Below, in pieces: positions 1-6,652 of a stretch of DNA of 64,000 nucleotides. The stretch is from Kitasatospora sp. GAS204B (GTDB taxonomy: Bacteria > Actinomycetota > Actinomycetes > Streptomycetales > Streptomycetaceae): the NCBI RefSeq assembly GCF_029892155.1, contig NZ_JARZAG010000004.1, forward strand, positions 310,001-374,000, read 5' to 3'. Both the position numbers and the translations under genes were made by a program. Under the pieces are notes generated by a model, which saw nothing but the letters and a program-made list of their open reading frames with translations, had not been told where the DNA came from and did not search any database. The stretch's first letter is position 1; each line of letters starts with the position of its first letter.

Positions 1-464
1 CCGGTGCGCACGTTCACCGCGAGGTCGACCAGGCCGGCGGCCCGGACCTCGGCGTCGCCGTGGTGGCGCAGATCCGGCTCGGCGGCCGGCAGGGTGGCGA
101 CCGCCACCGTCGAGCGGGCCGACTTCCGCTTCCCGACCAGCAGTTCGCCGCCGCCGAGCAGCGCGGCCGCCTCCGCCACGCTCGCCGTCCCGGCGGCCGC
201 CAGCACCGCCGCCGACGGGTTCGGCACCGCGACGGCGGCCAACTCGCCCGCCGGGTGGCCGACCAGCGGCACGCCCAGCGCTCGGGCCGCGCCCAGCAGC
301 CCGGGCTCGGCGCTCCGCTGCTCGGCGGTGGCCAGCCGCCGCACGGCCGCCGTTGCCAGACCGGCCTCGGCCAGCGCGGCGTCGATCAGGTCGAGCACCT
401 CGCCCTCGGCCACTCCGGCGCTCGCCCCGACGCCGACCACCACGCCGTCCTCAGTACCGTTCAC
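1..464 (-). CDS. cobalamin biosynthesis protein, CobE/CbiG-C domain running into a CobC-like start (partial)
   Basis: The gene runs off the left edge. It opens at a GTG (462-464) preceded by GGAGGG on the minus strand. Residues 1 to about 125 look like the CobE/CbiG C-terminal fold: GVGASAGVAEGEVLDLI near the start, then EPGLLGAA, GVPLVGHPA, VPNPSAAV, and the late KRKS motif. The frame then continues without a stop into DLRHHGDAEVRAAGLVDLAV, which I recognise as the typical beginning of actinobacterial CobC-like PLP-dependent aminotransferases (threonine-phosphate decarboxylase-like). The visible 154 codons therefore suggest a CobE-CobC fusion in vitamin B12 synthesis, in the corrin-ring and aminopropanol-arm steps. 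It is divergent from the secreted phosphoesterase at 554. The fusion is inferred, because the catalytic CobC part lies outside the window. Confidence 0.75.
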   Translation of the reverse strand, partial: MNGTEDGVVVGVGASAGVAEGEVLDLIDAALAEAGLATAAVRRLATAEQRSAEPGLLGAARALGVPLVGHPAGELAAVAVPNPSAAVLAAAGTASVAEAAALLGGGELLVGKRKSARSTVAVATLPAAEPDLRHHGDAEVRAAGLVDLAVNVRT

Positions 465-553
465 CTGTGATTTCTCCCTCCGCGCCCCGGAATCATGTCA
501 CGCTGCCGGTGCGGCGCCCGAGCCGCGTCGCGCCCGGGTGGCAGGCTGTCGGC

Positions 554-1447
554 ATGCTCCGCCGCCCGCACCTGCTGGTCGCGCTCGCGTCCGTCGCCGT
601 CCTCGCCACCGGCTGCCTGGACAGCGCGCCGCCCCCGTCGGGCGCCACCACCGCCACCACCGCTACTGCGACGGTCGCCGAACTGCCCCGGCCCGATCAC
701 GTGCTGGTGGTGGTGCTGGAGAACCACGCGTACGGCCAGATCATCGGCAACCCCGACGCCCCGTACCTGAACGGCACGCTCAAGGCCGGCGGTGCCGACC
801 TCACCGACTCGCACGCCCTCACCCACCCGAGCGAGCCCAACTACTACGCGCTCTTCTCCGGCAGCACCCAGGGCCGCACCGACGACAGCTGCGTCGCCGT
901 CGGCTCGCTCGGCGCGCCCAACCTCGGCGCCGAGCTACTGGCCGCCGGAGAGCGCTGGGACAGCTACAACGAGTCGCTGCCGAACCAGGGTTCGACACTC
1001 TGCGCCGGCGGCGAGTACGCGCAGAAGCACAACCCGTGGTTCGGCTTCGGCAATGTCCCGCTCGACACCGCCCACACCTTCGCCCAGTTCCCGGCCGACT
1101 ACAGCACCTTGCCCAAGGTCGGCTTCGTGATCCCCAACCTCTGCGACGACCTGCACGACTGCCCGGTCGCGACCGGTGACGCCTGGCTGAAGAACAACCT
1201 CGGCGGCTACGCGAGTTGGGCGCAGAGCCACAACAGCATGCTGGTCGTCACCTTCGACGAGGACGACAACGGCCCCACCAACCAGATCCCCACCCTGCTC
1301 TACGGGCAGCACGTGACCCCCGGCAGCACCGCCGGGGCCCGCTACACCCACCTCGACCTGCTGCGGACCCTGGAGGACCTGGCCGGCCTGACCAGCCACG
1401 CCGGGGGTGCCGCGACGGCCGGGGACATCACGGGCATCTGGAACTGA
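554..1447 (+). CDS. secreted lipoprotein phosphoesterase (acid phosphatase-like, alkaline phosphatase superfamily)
   Basis: This is a 297-residue protein with a lipoprotein signal: MLRRPHLL, a hydrophobic stretch, then LATGC with Cys21 as the lipidation site. The mature part has features of the phosphoesterase family PF04185: HVLVVVLENHAYGQIIG near residue 50, the HPSEPNYYALFSG segment, and a late acidic TFDEDDNG motif typical of metal ligands. The likely role is hydrolysis of phosphate esters (phosphomonoesters or phospholipid head groups) at the outer face of the membrane. I place the start at ATG 554 because it opens the signal peptide; the longer upstream frame is noncoding. It stands alone between the divergent cobalamin gene and a convergent DUF2071 gene that ends 8 bases downstream. 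The substrate is unknown. Confidence 0.85.
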   Translation: MLRRPHLLVALASVAVLATGCLDSAPPPSGATTATTATATVAELPRPDHVLVVVLENHAYGQIIGNPDAPYLNGTLKAGGADLTDSHALTHPSEPNYYALFSGSTQGRTDDSCVAVGSLGAPNLGAELLAAGERWDSYNESLPNQGSTLCAGGEYAQKHNPWFGFGNVPLDTAHTFAQFPADYSTLPKVGFVIPNLCDDLHDCPVATGDAWLKNNLGGYASWAQSHNSMLVVTFDEDDNGPTNQIPTLLYGQHVTPGSTAGARYTHLDLLRTLEDLAGLTSHAGGAATAGDITGIWN

Positions 1448-1455
1448 CGCTTACT

Positions 1456-2190
1456 TCAGCCGAGTTGTCGTCGGGGTGGGGTGTGCACGTCGAACAGGAC
1501 GCTGTGCTGCAGGCCCGCGTGGCACGGGGGCTGTTCCTCGGCGATCAGGCCCAGGGCGGTGAGGGCCTGGCTGCGCGCGCCGGTCACCTCGGCCTGCCGC
1601 AGGGCGAGCGGCTGGTGCCAGACCGAGTAGCGGCCGATCCCCGTGCCGTCGCGGCGGGGGTACCAGCCGAGCGCCGGGTCGAGCAGGATCCGGCTGGCCT
1701 CACCCTGGTCCGCGAAGCCCGCCGGGGTGGGCAGCGCCCGCCCGGTGCCGCGCAGGTCCACGGCGGCCGAGCCCCAACCGCCCACCGTCCGCAGCCGCCA
1801 CTGGGTCAGGCCGGCCTCGCCCAGCCGGGAGGCCACCCGCACCGACTCGTGGTGCCAGGGCATCTGCCAGGCGGTGCGGGCCACTTGGACCAGCCGGCTA
1901 CTGAGCGAGGTGCCGAAGAACCAGACGCCGCGTTCGCCCCCGCGCCGCACGTACGCCCGGTAGTTCACCTGCCCCGCCGAGAACCGCACCGGCGGTGCCA
2001 GCCGGAAGTGGAAGTGCCGGTCGCGGAACGCCACCAGCGAGACCAGTGCGGCCCCGTCCCGGATGTCCGGCTCGAACCCGGCGGGCAGCAGCGCCGCCAC
2101 TCGCTCCGGGTCCGCTGCCCAAGTCACCAACGCGAAGTCGGTCAGCTCGGCCACCGCGTGATGCCAGCGCACCTTCGGTCGTCCGTCCAC
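1456..2190 (-). CDS. DUF2071 (YqjF-like) family protein
   Basis: A 244-residue soluble protein with a GTG start. The pattern is that of the YqjF/DUF2071 family: an early WHHAVAELTDFALVTW, then DPERVAALLPAGFEPD, a middle VNYRAYVRRGGERGVWFFGTSL and a PWHHESVRV segment. The family adopts an acetoacetate-decarboxylase-like fold, but its biochemical role is unknown. The gene lies just upstream of, and in the same direction as, the MarR gene (whose stop at 2224 is 34 bases from this start), so the two may be cotranscribed from the MarR promoter. There are no membrane segments or signal peptide. Confidence 0.8.
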   Translation of the reverse strand: MDGRPKVRWHHAVAELTDFALVTWAADPERVAALLPAGFEPDIRDGAALVSLVAFRDRHFHFRLAPPVRFSAGQVNYRAYVRRGGERGVWFFGTSLSSRLVQVARTAWQMPWHHESVRVASRLGEAGLTQWRLRTVGGWGSAAVDLRGTGRALPTPAGFADQGEASRILLDPALGWYPRRDGTGIGRYSVWHQPLALRQAEVTGARSQALTALGLIAEEQPPCHAGLQHSVLFDVHTPPRRQLG

Positions 2191-2223
2191 AGCGCCCCCC
2201 TCGGCCGTTCGATGGCAGAAATG

Positions 2224-2730
2224 CTAGCCCCGGGGCAGCGCGGCCAGCAGCTTGGCCAGCAGTCCGGCCAGTTCCGCCTGCTCCGGCCCGTCCAACGCCC
2301 CGTCCACCAGCCCCTGTTCGTGCCGAAGCAGGTCGCCCACCGCCGCCTCGACGGCCGCGTGCCCGCCGGCGGTCAGCTCCACCGGCACCGCCCGGCTCCC
2401 CGGTTCGGTGGGCAACCGGCGGACCAGGCCGGCCTGTTCGGCCCGGTCGACCCGCTGGGTGACGGCGCCGGCGGTGATCATCGAGCGGGCGGCCAGCTCC
2501 CGGGTGGTCAGGCGGTAGGGTGCACCGGCCCGGCGGAGCGTGCTGAGCAGGTCGAGGGTGGCGTCGTCCATCGCCACCCGGGCCAGGGTGCGCCGCCGGT
2601 CGTCGGTGAGCAGCTTGGCGGCCTGCCGGATCCGGGTCAGGATCGGGATCGAGCCGACCGGCAGGTCCGGCTGCTCGCGCTGCCAGGCCCGGGCGATCGC
2701 GGCGGCGAGGTCGTCTTCGGGTGCGGTCAT
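2224..2730 (-). CDS. MarR-family transcriptional regulator
   Basis: A 168-residue regulator. The central winged helix-turn-helix is visible: YRLTTRELAARSMITAGAVTQRVDRAEQAGLVRR, followed by the wing PTEPGSRAVPVELTAGG, with flanking dimerisation helices. MarR proteins bind palindromes as dimers and release them on binding small phenolic or hydrophobic ligands. The start is ATG 2728-2730, facing the SDR gene at 2782 across a 51-base gap that contains a perfect inverted repeat. The arrangement predicts autorepression and repression of the divergent reductase. The ligand is unknown. Confidence 0.9.
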   Translation of the reverse strand: MTAPEDDLAAAIARAWQREQPDLPVGSIPILTRIRQAAKLLTDDRRRTLARVAMDDATLDLLSTLRRAGAPYRLTTRELAARSMITAGAVTQRVDRAEQAGLVRRLPTEPGSRAVPVELTAGGHAAVEAAVGDLLRHEQGLVDGALDGPEQAELAGLLAKLLAALPRG

Positions 2731-2749
2731 GGTGCTAGTGTGCCAGCTA

Positions 2750-2765
2750 CGTTTAGGTCTAAACG
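2750..2765. promoter_or_regulatory. palindromic operator between marR and SDR
   Basis: The sequence CGTTTAG-GT-CTAAACG is a perfect 7-base inverted repeat with a 2-base spacer. It is the only AT-rich element in the 51-base divergent gap and lies 17 bases upstream of the SDR start. Its size and symmetry fit a MarR dimer site. Binding here is inferred, not shown. Confidence 0.75.
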
Positions 2766-2781
2766 AGGGGAGCATCGCACG

Positions 2782-3507
2782 ATGCGTCAGATCATCGTCT
2801 CCGGGGGCGGCACCGGCATCGGACGGGCGGTCGCCGCCGCCTTCGCCGACCAGGGCGACCAGGTGGTGATCACCGGCCGCCGCCAGGAGGTACTGGACCG
2901 GACCGCCGCCGAACTGGGCCCGGCCGTCCGCCCGGTCGCCTTCGACGCCGCCGACCCGGCCCAGGTGACGGCCGCGCTGGCCGAACTCCCGGACCGGGTC
3001 GACGTGCTGGTCAACAACGCCGGCGGCAACACCGACATCGGCGCCGAGCCCGGACCGGGCCTGGCCGGCCTGGCCGCCGCCTGGCGGGCCAACCTCGACG
3101 CCAACCTGCTCTCCGCCGTGCTGCTCACCACGGCCCTGCGCGAGCGCCTGCGCCCCGGCGGCACGGTGGTCAACCTCAGTTCGATCGCCGCCCACCGTGG
3201 CGGCTCCGGCTCCTACGGCGCCGCCAAGGCTGCCGTCGAGGCCTGGACCCTCACGCTGGCCCAGCAGCTCGGCCCCGAGGGGATCACCGCCAACGTGATC
3301 GCCCCCGGCTACATCGAGGACACCGAGTTCTTCGGCGCCGGCATCGCACCCGAGCGCCGCGCCTGGAACATCGAGAGCGCCCTGAACCGCCGCGCCGGCA
3401 CCCCCGCCGACATCGCCGGCACTGCGCTCTACCTGGCCTCGCCGGCCGCCACACACCTGACCGGCCAGACGCTGCACCTCAACGGGGGCACCTTCAGCGG
3501 ACGTTGA
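2782..3507 (+). CDS. SDR family NAD(P)-dependent oxidoreductase
   Basis: A 241-residue short-chain dehydrogenase/reductase. It has the Rossmann cofactor motif GGGTGIG at residues 8-14, the structural NNAG near residue 78, and the catalytic Ser and Tyr-x3-Lys (NLSSIAA, then SYGAAK). The C terminus contains the usual PGYIEDTEFF and TGQTLHLNGG segments. The reaction is likely carbonyl/alcohol interconversion using NAD(P)H; the substrate is unknown. AGGGGAG upstream of ATG 2782 is a good ribosome site. The gene is divergent from marR, which probably controls it through the palindrome at 2750-2765. Confidence 0.9.
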   Translation: MRQIIVSGGGTGIGRAVAAAFADQGDQVVITGRRQEVLDRTAAELGPAVRPVAFDAADPAQVTAALAELPDRVDVLVNNAGGNTDIGAEPGPGLAGLAAAWRANLDANLLSAVLLTTALRERLRPGGTVVNLSSIAAHRGGSGSYGAAKAAVEAWTLTLAQQLGPEGITANVIAPGYIEDTEFFGAGIAPERRAWNIESALNRRAGTPADIAGTALYLASPAATHLTGQTLHLNGGTFSGR

Positions 3508-3510
3508 CCG

Positions 3511-4983
3511 CTACGGGAGGCTCCAGTGCTGCGCCGGGGTCCCGTTGCAGGACCAGATCTGCAGCCGCGTGCCGTCCGTCGTGCTGGACGACGGATCGTC
3601 CAGGCACAGCCCCGACTGGGAACTCACCAGCGCACCGCTGCCGTTCGCGCTCCACTGCTGGTTCGCCCCGCCGTTGCACGGCCACAGCTCGACCAGGGTG
3701 CCCGGGCTGGTGGCCGCGCCGGTGACGTCCAGGCACTGGCCGTTGATCCGCAGCGTGCCGTCGGTGGCCGGGCGCCACTGCTGGGCGGCGGTGCCGTTGC
3801 AGCTGTACAGGTCGACGGTGGCGCCGTTCGCGGTCGAGTCGTAGTAGTCGTCCAGGCACTTGCCCGCGATGCCCGAACTCACCGGCCCGGTCCGCCAGAT
3901 GCCGGGGTTGCGGTCGATCAGGCCCGCGATCACCGCCCACCCGGGGAAGTCCATCCGCAGCACGCCGGTCTTCCCCGGGCCGCCGGCGTTCAGGTAGTCG
4001 AGCAGGTGCTGGTTCTCGCCCTCGCCCCCGAGGTAGCCGCCCGCCATGTCGGCCGGATCCGCGCCCAGCGGTGCGCAGTTGGCCGAGGTGTAGGTGACGT
4101 ACAGGCCACCGGAGGTGTCGTTCGCCGCGTTCGTCAGGTTGCTCTGCGCCTCGCCCCACTTCTTGCCGAGGTCGCACTGCGTCCAGTCGTTCTCCACCGT
4201 GCTGCCCGAGTCGCCGCCGGGCAGCTGGGACAGTCCGAAGCCCGGGTACACCTCGCCGCTCGGGCCGGTGAAGTCGGCCAGCACGATGTGACCCCGCGCC
4301 TGGCCGAGCGTCGGCGTGGCGGCGGTGCTGCTGCCGGTCACGGTGGGCGCGTAGAACAGCCCCGGGTAGCGGGCCAGATAGCCGTCGAAGATGTTGATCC
4401 GGTCGGCCGCGGTGGTGTTCGACGGGTCGTCGGCGCAGTGGCCGATCGAGGCCGTGCCGCTGCCGCCCTCGGTGGTGTCCGCGTCGCACTCGCCGTGCAG
4501 GTTCATCACGACCGTCTCGCCGGGATGCGCGCTCAGGAAGGCCTGGGCGTGCGTCAGCACGTCGTCGAAGTTCGCGTTCTGGTAGACGTCGGTGTGGTGG
4601 ATGGTGAACGCGCCGCCGATCACCCGCACCCGGATGTCGATCGCGCGGATCCCGGCGTCCAGCTGCGCGGTCAGAGTGGCGGCGCTGTCGCCGTGGTCCT
4701 CCTGCGCCTCGTAGGCCCAGGGCGCGAGGCCGCCGTGGATGGCCAGCGTGTCGTGCGTGCCGGGGATGGACATCGCGCCCAGGCCGGTGCCGTCCGGCAC
4801 CTGGGCCATCCAGTCGGGGTGGCTCTGGCCGGTCAGGCTGTTGAAGGCTTCCGAGGAAGAGCTCGGCTGGGCGACGGCCGTCACCGGTGCCGCCAGCAGC
4901 GCCCCGCTCGCGGCAGCGAGTGTGGCGGCGACGGCAACGGCGGCTCTGACGGCACGCGGCGGAAATAACGAGGGGATGTGCAC
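3511..4983 (-). CDS. secreted PI-PLC-like phosphodiesterase with C-terminal ricin-type lectin domain
   Basis: A 490-residue secreted enzyme. Residues 1 to about 38 are a signal peptide. The phosphatidylinositol-specific phospholipase C X domain follows: IPGTHDT (73-79, His77), IRAIDIRV near 112, and IHHTDVYQ with the second histidine near 129-130. From about residue 367 there is a ricin-B beta-trefoil with repeated GKCLDD / GQCLDV / GLCLDD and QQW-type motifs, a likely carbohydrate-binding module. Such enzymes cleave phosphoinositide-type phosphodiesters outside the cell. The start is GTG 4983 with GGAGGAT six bases upstream. Codon 6 is TTA (4966-4968), so translation may depend on the bldA leucyl-tRNA. 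It is convergent with the SDR gene, only 3 bases apart. Confidence 0.88.
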   Translation of the reverse strand: MHIPSLFPPRAVRAAVAVAATLAAASGALLAAPVTAVAQPSSSSEAFNSLTGQSHPDWMAQVPDGTGLGAMSIPGTHDTLAIHGGLAPWAYEAQEDHGDSAATLTAQLDAGIRAIDIRVRVIGGAFTIHHTDVYQNANFDDVLTHAQAFLSAHPGETVVMNLHGECDADTTEGGSGTASIGHCADDPSNTTAADRINIFDGYLARYPGLFYAPTVTGSSTAATPTLGQARGHIVLADFTGPSGEVYPGFGLSQLPGGDSGSTVENDWTQCDLGKKWGEAQSNLTNAANDTSGGLYVTYTSANCAPLGADPADMAGGYLGGEGENQHLLDYLNAGGPGKTGVLRMDFPGWAVIAGLIDRNPGIWRTGPVSSGIAGKCLDDYYDSTANGATVDLYSCNGTAAQQWRPATDGTLRINGQCLDVTGAATSPGTLVELWPCNGGANQQWSANGSGALVSSQSGLCLDDPSSSTTDGTRLQIWSCNGTPAQHWSLP

Positions 4984-5081
4984 GGGGATCCTCCATAGGT
5001 GCGGGAGAGGTCAGTCGCCTGCCCGTCGGTCGGGCGGCCGTGCGATTCTCCGCCCAGGAGGCCAGCGGCGGAAGGCCGCCG

Positions 5082-5255
5082 TCAGTCGCCGCAGGGCACG
5101 AGACCAGCCGGCTCCGGCACGGACCCGAACGGCACCGGGATCCGCACGCGGCCGCCGAACTTCCCATCGCTGCGCGTGTGGTACTGGTCGTGATCGGGCT
5201 CCGAGAAGAGCGTTACCGTCTGCTGACGCGGGTCGGTGATCAGGTAGAAGCTCAC
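5082..5255 (-). pseudogene. C-terminal stub of an Uma2-family (DUF820) endonuclease-like protein
   Basis: A 57-codon frame from GTG 5255 reads SFYLITDPRQQTVTLFSEPD, then FGGRVRIPVPFG, and ends at a TGA. The pattern YLI-DPR, a short beta strand with SEP, and a final P-PFG is the end of Uma2/DUF820 proteins, normally about 190 residues. The catalytic PD-(D/E)xK part is missing. Its GTG overlaps the TGA of the flavoprotein gene, so it may still be translated, but I read it as a remnant within a rearranged patch. The assignment rests on a short motif only. Confidence 0.5.
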
Positions 5256-5803
5256 GGTGTCCCTCCGACCGACTGCGCCACCGGGCGAAGCAGGTCGAGC
5301 ACGTGGGTCCAGTTGTAGTGGTCACGACCGCCGCCGGCCTTGGGCTTGTGGGGCACGTAGTCGCCGATCAGGACGTCCATGGACCGGAGTCGGGCCAGGC
5401 TCTCGTCGTAGGCAGGGTGTGCCGCCTGGGCGGAGTTGACGTACGGCTGGACGGCCACCGGGATGCCGAGCCCGTACGCCTCGCAGAGGATGCCGAGCGC
5501 GAGCGTGTCCGAGATGCCGGCGGCCCACTTGTTGATCGTGTTGAACGTCGCGGGGGCGACCGCGATGGCGTCGGCCGGAGGGAGTGGCTGCGGGATGCTG
5601 GGCGTGCGCCACGCCGAACGGATCGGGTAGCCCGTCTGAGCCTCGATGGCTTCCTGGTCTATGAAACCGAGCCCGTTCGGGGTGGCGATCACGCCGACCT
5701 TCCAGCCCTCGGCATGGGCAGCGGTGATCAGCTCACTCACCCCGTCCGCGATGCCAGAAGCGCAGACGATGACATACAGGAACGGCTCGCGGTGCTCGGT
5801 CAA
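5252..5803 (-). CDS. flavoprotein of the phosphopantothenoylcysteine decarboxylase (HFCD) family
   Basis: A 183-residue flavoprotein. Its features are an early VIVCASGIADGV strand-turn-helix, the PADAIAVAPATFNTINKWAAGISDTLAL segment (the APATANTI-like FMN contact of the HFCD family), and PVAVQPYVNSAQAAHPAY. HFCD proteins bind FMN and often decarboxylate C-terminal cysteine residues; the standalone version here is not the housekeeping Coa enzyme, which is a fusion. The start is TTG at 5801-5803, overlapping the stop of the upstream regulator remnant (TTGA), which indicates translational coupling. Such flavoproteins commonly sit beside HTH/TPR regulators in Streptomyces. Base composition here is visibly lower in GC than the flanks. 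Confidence 0.8.
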   Translation of the reverse strand: MTEHREPFLYVIVCASGIADGVSELITAAHAEGWKVGVIATPNGLGFIDQEAIEAQTGYPIRSAWRTPSIPQPLPPADAIAVAPATFNTINKWAAGISDTLALGILCEAYGLGIPVAVQPYVNSAQAAHPAYDESLARLRSMDVLIGDYVPHKPKAGGGRDHYNWTHVLDLLRPVAQSVGGTP

Positions 5804-6294
5804 ACCTGGACTCCCAACTCCTGGCAGAAACGGCGAAGCTCCGGGACAGCGCCGCGCCGGTCGCGAGCAGCCATGTCACCGGCCAGCTCCAGCACGCTGG
5901 GCCGTCGGTGGATGTCCTCCGAGGCACAGCTCTCCGCGACCCTGAGCGCTTTGTATCCCTCGGCCAGTCTGCCTTGCTGGCTGTACGCCCGTGCAGCCTC
6001 CACCCATAGTGCCGCCCGACGCTCGGGGACCGGGATGCGTCTGCGCATCAGAGGCCGGGCGGCTTCCAGCGCCGTCCCAGCGTCGCCCAGCACTACCGAG
6101 GCGCTCACCGAATGGAGCGCGACGTTGGTCGGACTGAAGTTCGCCCAGGCCTCGGGGCTGTCGAGATCGACGTAGCGCGCGACCTCTTGGGCCTCGGCGA
6201 GGAACTCGGCGGTCGTGGCGCGGTCGCCACCGGCGCTTGCGGCCGTAACCCCGCGAAGGAGCATGAGCCCCAGCGCGGCAAGGTACTCAGGTGG
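5800..6294 (-). pseudogene. 5'-truncated XRE/TPR-type transcriptional regulator (C-terminal part)
   Basis: The frame carries the typical C-terminal TPR-like half of Streptomyces XRE regulators: LLRGVTAASAGGDRATTAEF, then YVDLDSPEAWANFSPTNVALH, RPLMRRRIPVPERRAALWVEAARAYSQQGR and a final PELRRFCQELGV. The N-terminal helix-turn-helix that should precede it (well over 200 residues) is absent. Homology stops near 6294, where an unrelated gene begins on the other strand. A fortuitous start at 6318 would give 172 residues. It overlaps the flavoprotein by 4 bases. Without its DNA-binding domain it is unlikely to act as a regulator. Confidence 0.7.
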
Positions 6295-6295
6295 G

Positions 6296-6643
6296 CGCCG
6301 GCGCGAGCTGTTCGACACCTACCCCGACCTGGCCGAGGACCGCCGACTACGGAAGCACGTCTGGACCGCCCCCGGCGGCGGCGAATCGCTTGCTGAGGGC
6401 GTGATCAAGAGGGCCTCCGAGTTCGCCACACTGGCCCAGGCCGAACTGCGTTCGCCCCGCACGGTTATCGCCTTCACCCACCAGACCGCTGCCGTGGCGC
6501 TCCGGTCGCTCCTCGAATGTCGGCCCCTGCCCGACCTACTCGCTGAGGAGCGGAAGGGCAAGCTGCCCAATGCCGCGATCCTGCACTACGAGCTGCAGGA
6601 CGGCCAGTTCACTGGAACGGGGATGACCATCCCGCCGATCTAG
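6296..6643 (+). pseudogene. 5'-truncated histidine phosphatase family protein (C-terminal part)
   Basis: The reading frame ends at TAG 6641-6643 and holds the C-terminal half of a histidine phosphatase: ELFDTYPDLAED, then GGGESLAEGVIKRASEF, the second catalytic-histidine segment TVIAFTHQTAAVALRSLLE, and LPNAAILHYELQDG. The N-terminal RHG catalytic motif and about 70-90 residues are missing. The upstream DNA switches at about 6295 to the opposite-strand regulator remnant. The stop codon overlaps the ribosome site of the next gene, so the two were probably one operon. Activity is not expected without the phospho-accepting histidine. Confidence 0.65.
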
Positions 6644-6652
6644 GAGGAGCCC

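Noticed and set aside
1..1179. A 391-residue frame on the plus strand at the left edge.
   Set aside because: It covers the cobalamin gene on the opposite strand and the phosphoesterase in another frame; no family features.
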